Translations under genes and position numbers: made by a program | Assembly (NCBI GenBank): GCA_023544605.1 | Contig: JAMJFQ010000099.1 | Coordinates: 1 to 5,328, forward strand | Origin: ANME-2 cluster archaeon | Lineage (GTDB): Archaea; Halobacteriota; Methanosarcinia; Methanosarcinales; Methanocomedenaceae | Length of the DNA stretch: 5,328 nt | Direction: 5' to 3' | In this document: piece by piece, positions 5,254-5,328 of the stretch | Numbering within the stretch: position 1 is the stretch's first letter | How the letters are laid out: each line of letters starts with the position of its first letter | Notes under the pieces: generated by a model | Told to the model about the DNA's origin: nothing | Database searches by the model: none | The model's input: only the letters and a program-made list of their open reading frames with translations

Positions 5254-5328
5254 CCCCCACACCACAAGGGCAAGCGGAGTCAGATCGGGACGGGCACCCT
5301 GTAAAGTGGAGACGAAGGGGCGGCAGGA
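5254..5328 (+). repeat. G+C-rich intergenic repeat, copy B (reaches the window edge)
   Basis: This second copy of the element at 3321-3396 has the same orientation and about 82% identity, differing by substitutions, a 1-nt insertion and a 2-nt deletion. It ends at the last base of the window, so it may continue. Here CCTGCC (5245-5250) can pair with GGCAGG (5322-5327), and CCCC (5253-5258) with GGGG (5317-5320). That would close the element into a stem-enclosed unit, but the outer pairing is not preserved in copy A. It sits between the sufC promoter and whatever lies to the right. Confidence 0.7.

Noticed and set aside
3321..5328. CRISPR array
   Set aside because: There are only two repeat copies nearly 2 kb apart with genes between them, and no regular spacers.

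Overview
The window looks archaeal, most likely a euryarchaeon related to methanogens or methanotrophic archaea (Methanosarcinales-like). This is an inference from gene content and signals, not a database match. The evidence is a two-gene SufC/SufB pair of the short archaeal type, A/T-rich TATA-box-like elements at plausible distances before both transcription units, and a few Shine-Dalgarno sites without bacterial -35/-10 pairs.

Layout: (1) Positions 1-233 are A+T-rich and non-coding. They hold a T-rich inverted repeat, a perfect 20-bp palindrome, a TATA box, and a 10-bp inverted repeat that matches the BirA-type biotin operator in sequence and spacing. (2) Positions 234-3098 (+) are a tightly overlapped four-gene operon, bioY-ecfA1-ecfA2-ecfT, encoding a complete energy-coupling-factor (ECF) biotin transporter: substrate-binding membrane protein, two ATPases and the coupling transmembrane protein. 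A small unrecognised ORF follows at 3119-3253. (3) Positions 3254-3451 are a convergent intergenic region carrying one copy of a G+C-rich repeat of about 76 bp. (4) Positions 3452-5106 (-) are sufC then sufB, overlapping by 4 nt, which together form a minimal SUF-like (SMS) Fe-S cluster assembly machine. (5) Positions 5107-5328 hold the sufC promoter and a second copy of the same repeat, about 82% identical to the first, running to the window edge.

How the parts work together: the operator next to bioY suggests that biotin-loaded BirA shuts off the whole transporter operon when biotin is plentiful. The suf pair is an independent housekeeping unit on the other strand.

The points most worth a second look are the biotin operator at an archaeal start site, the loss of the LSGGQ signature in the second ECF ATPase (LNRGT instead), and the unexplained G+C-rich repeat that brackets the suf operon and contains a hairpin with an invariant loop.
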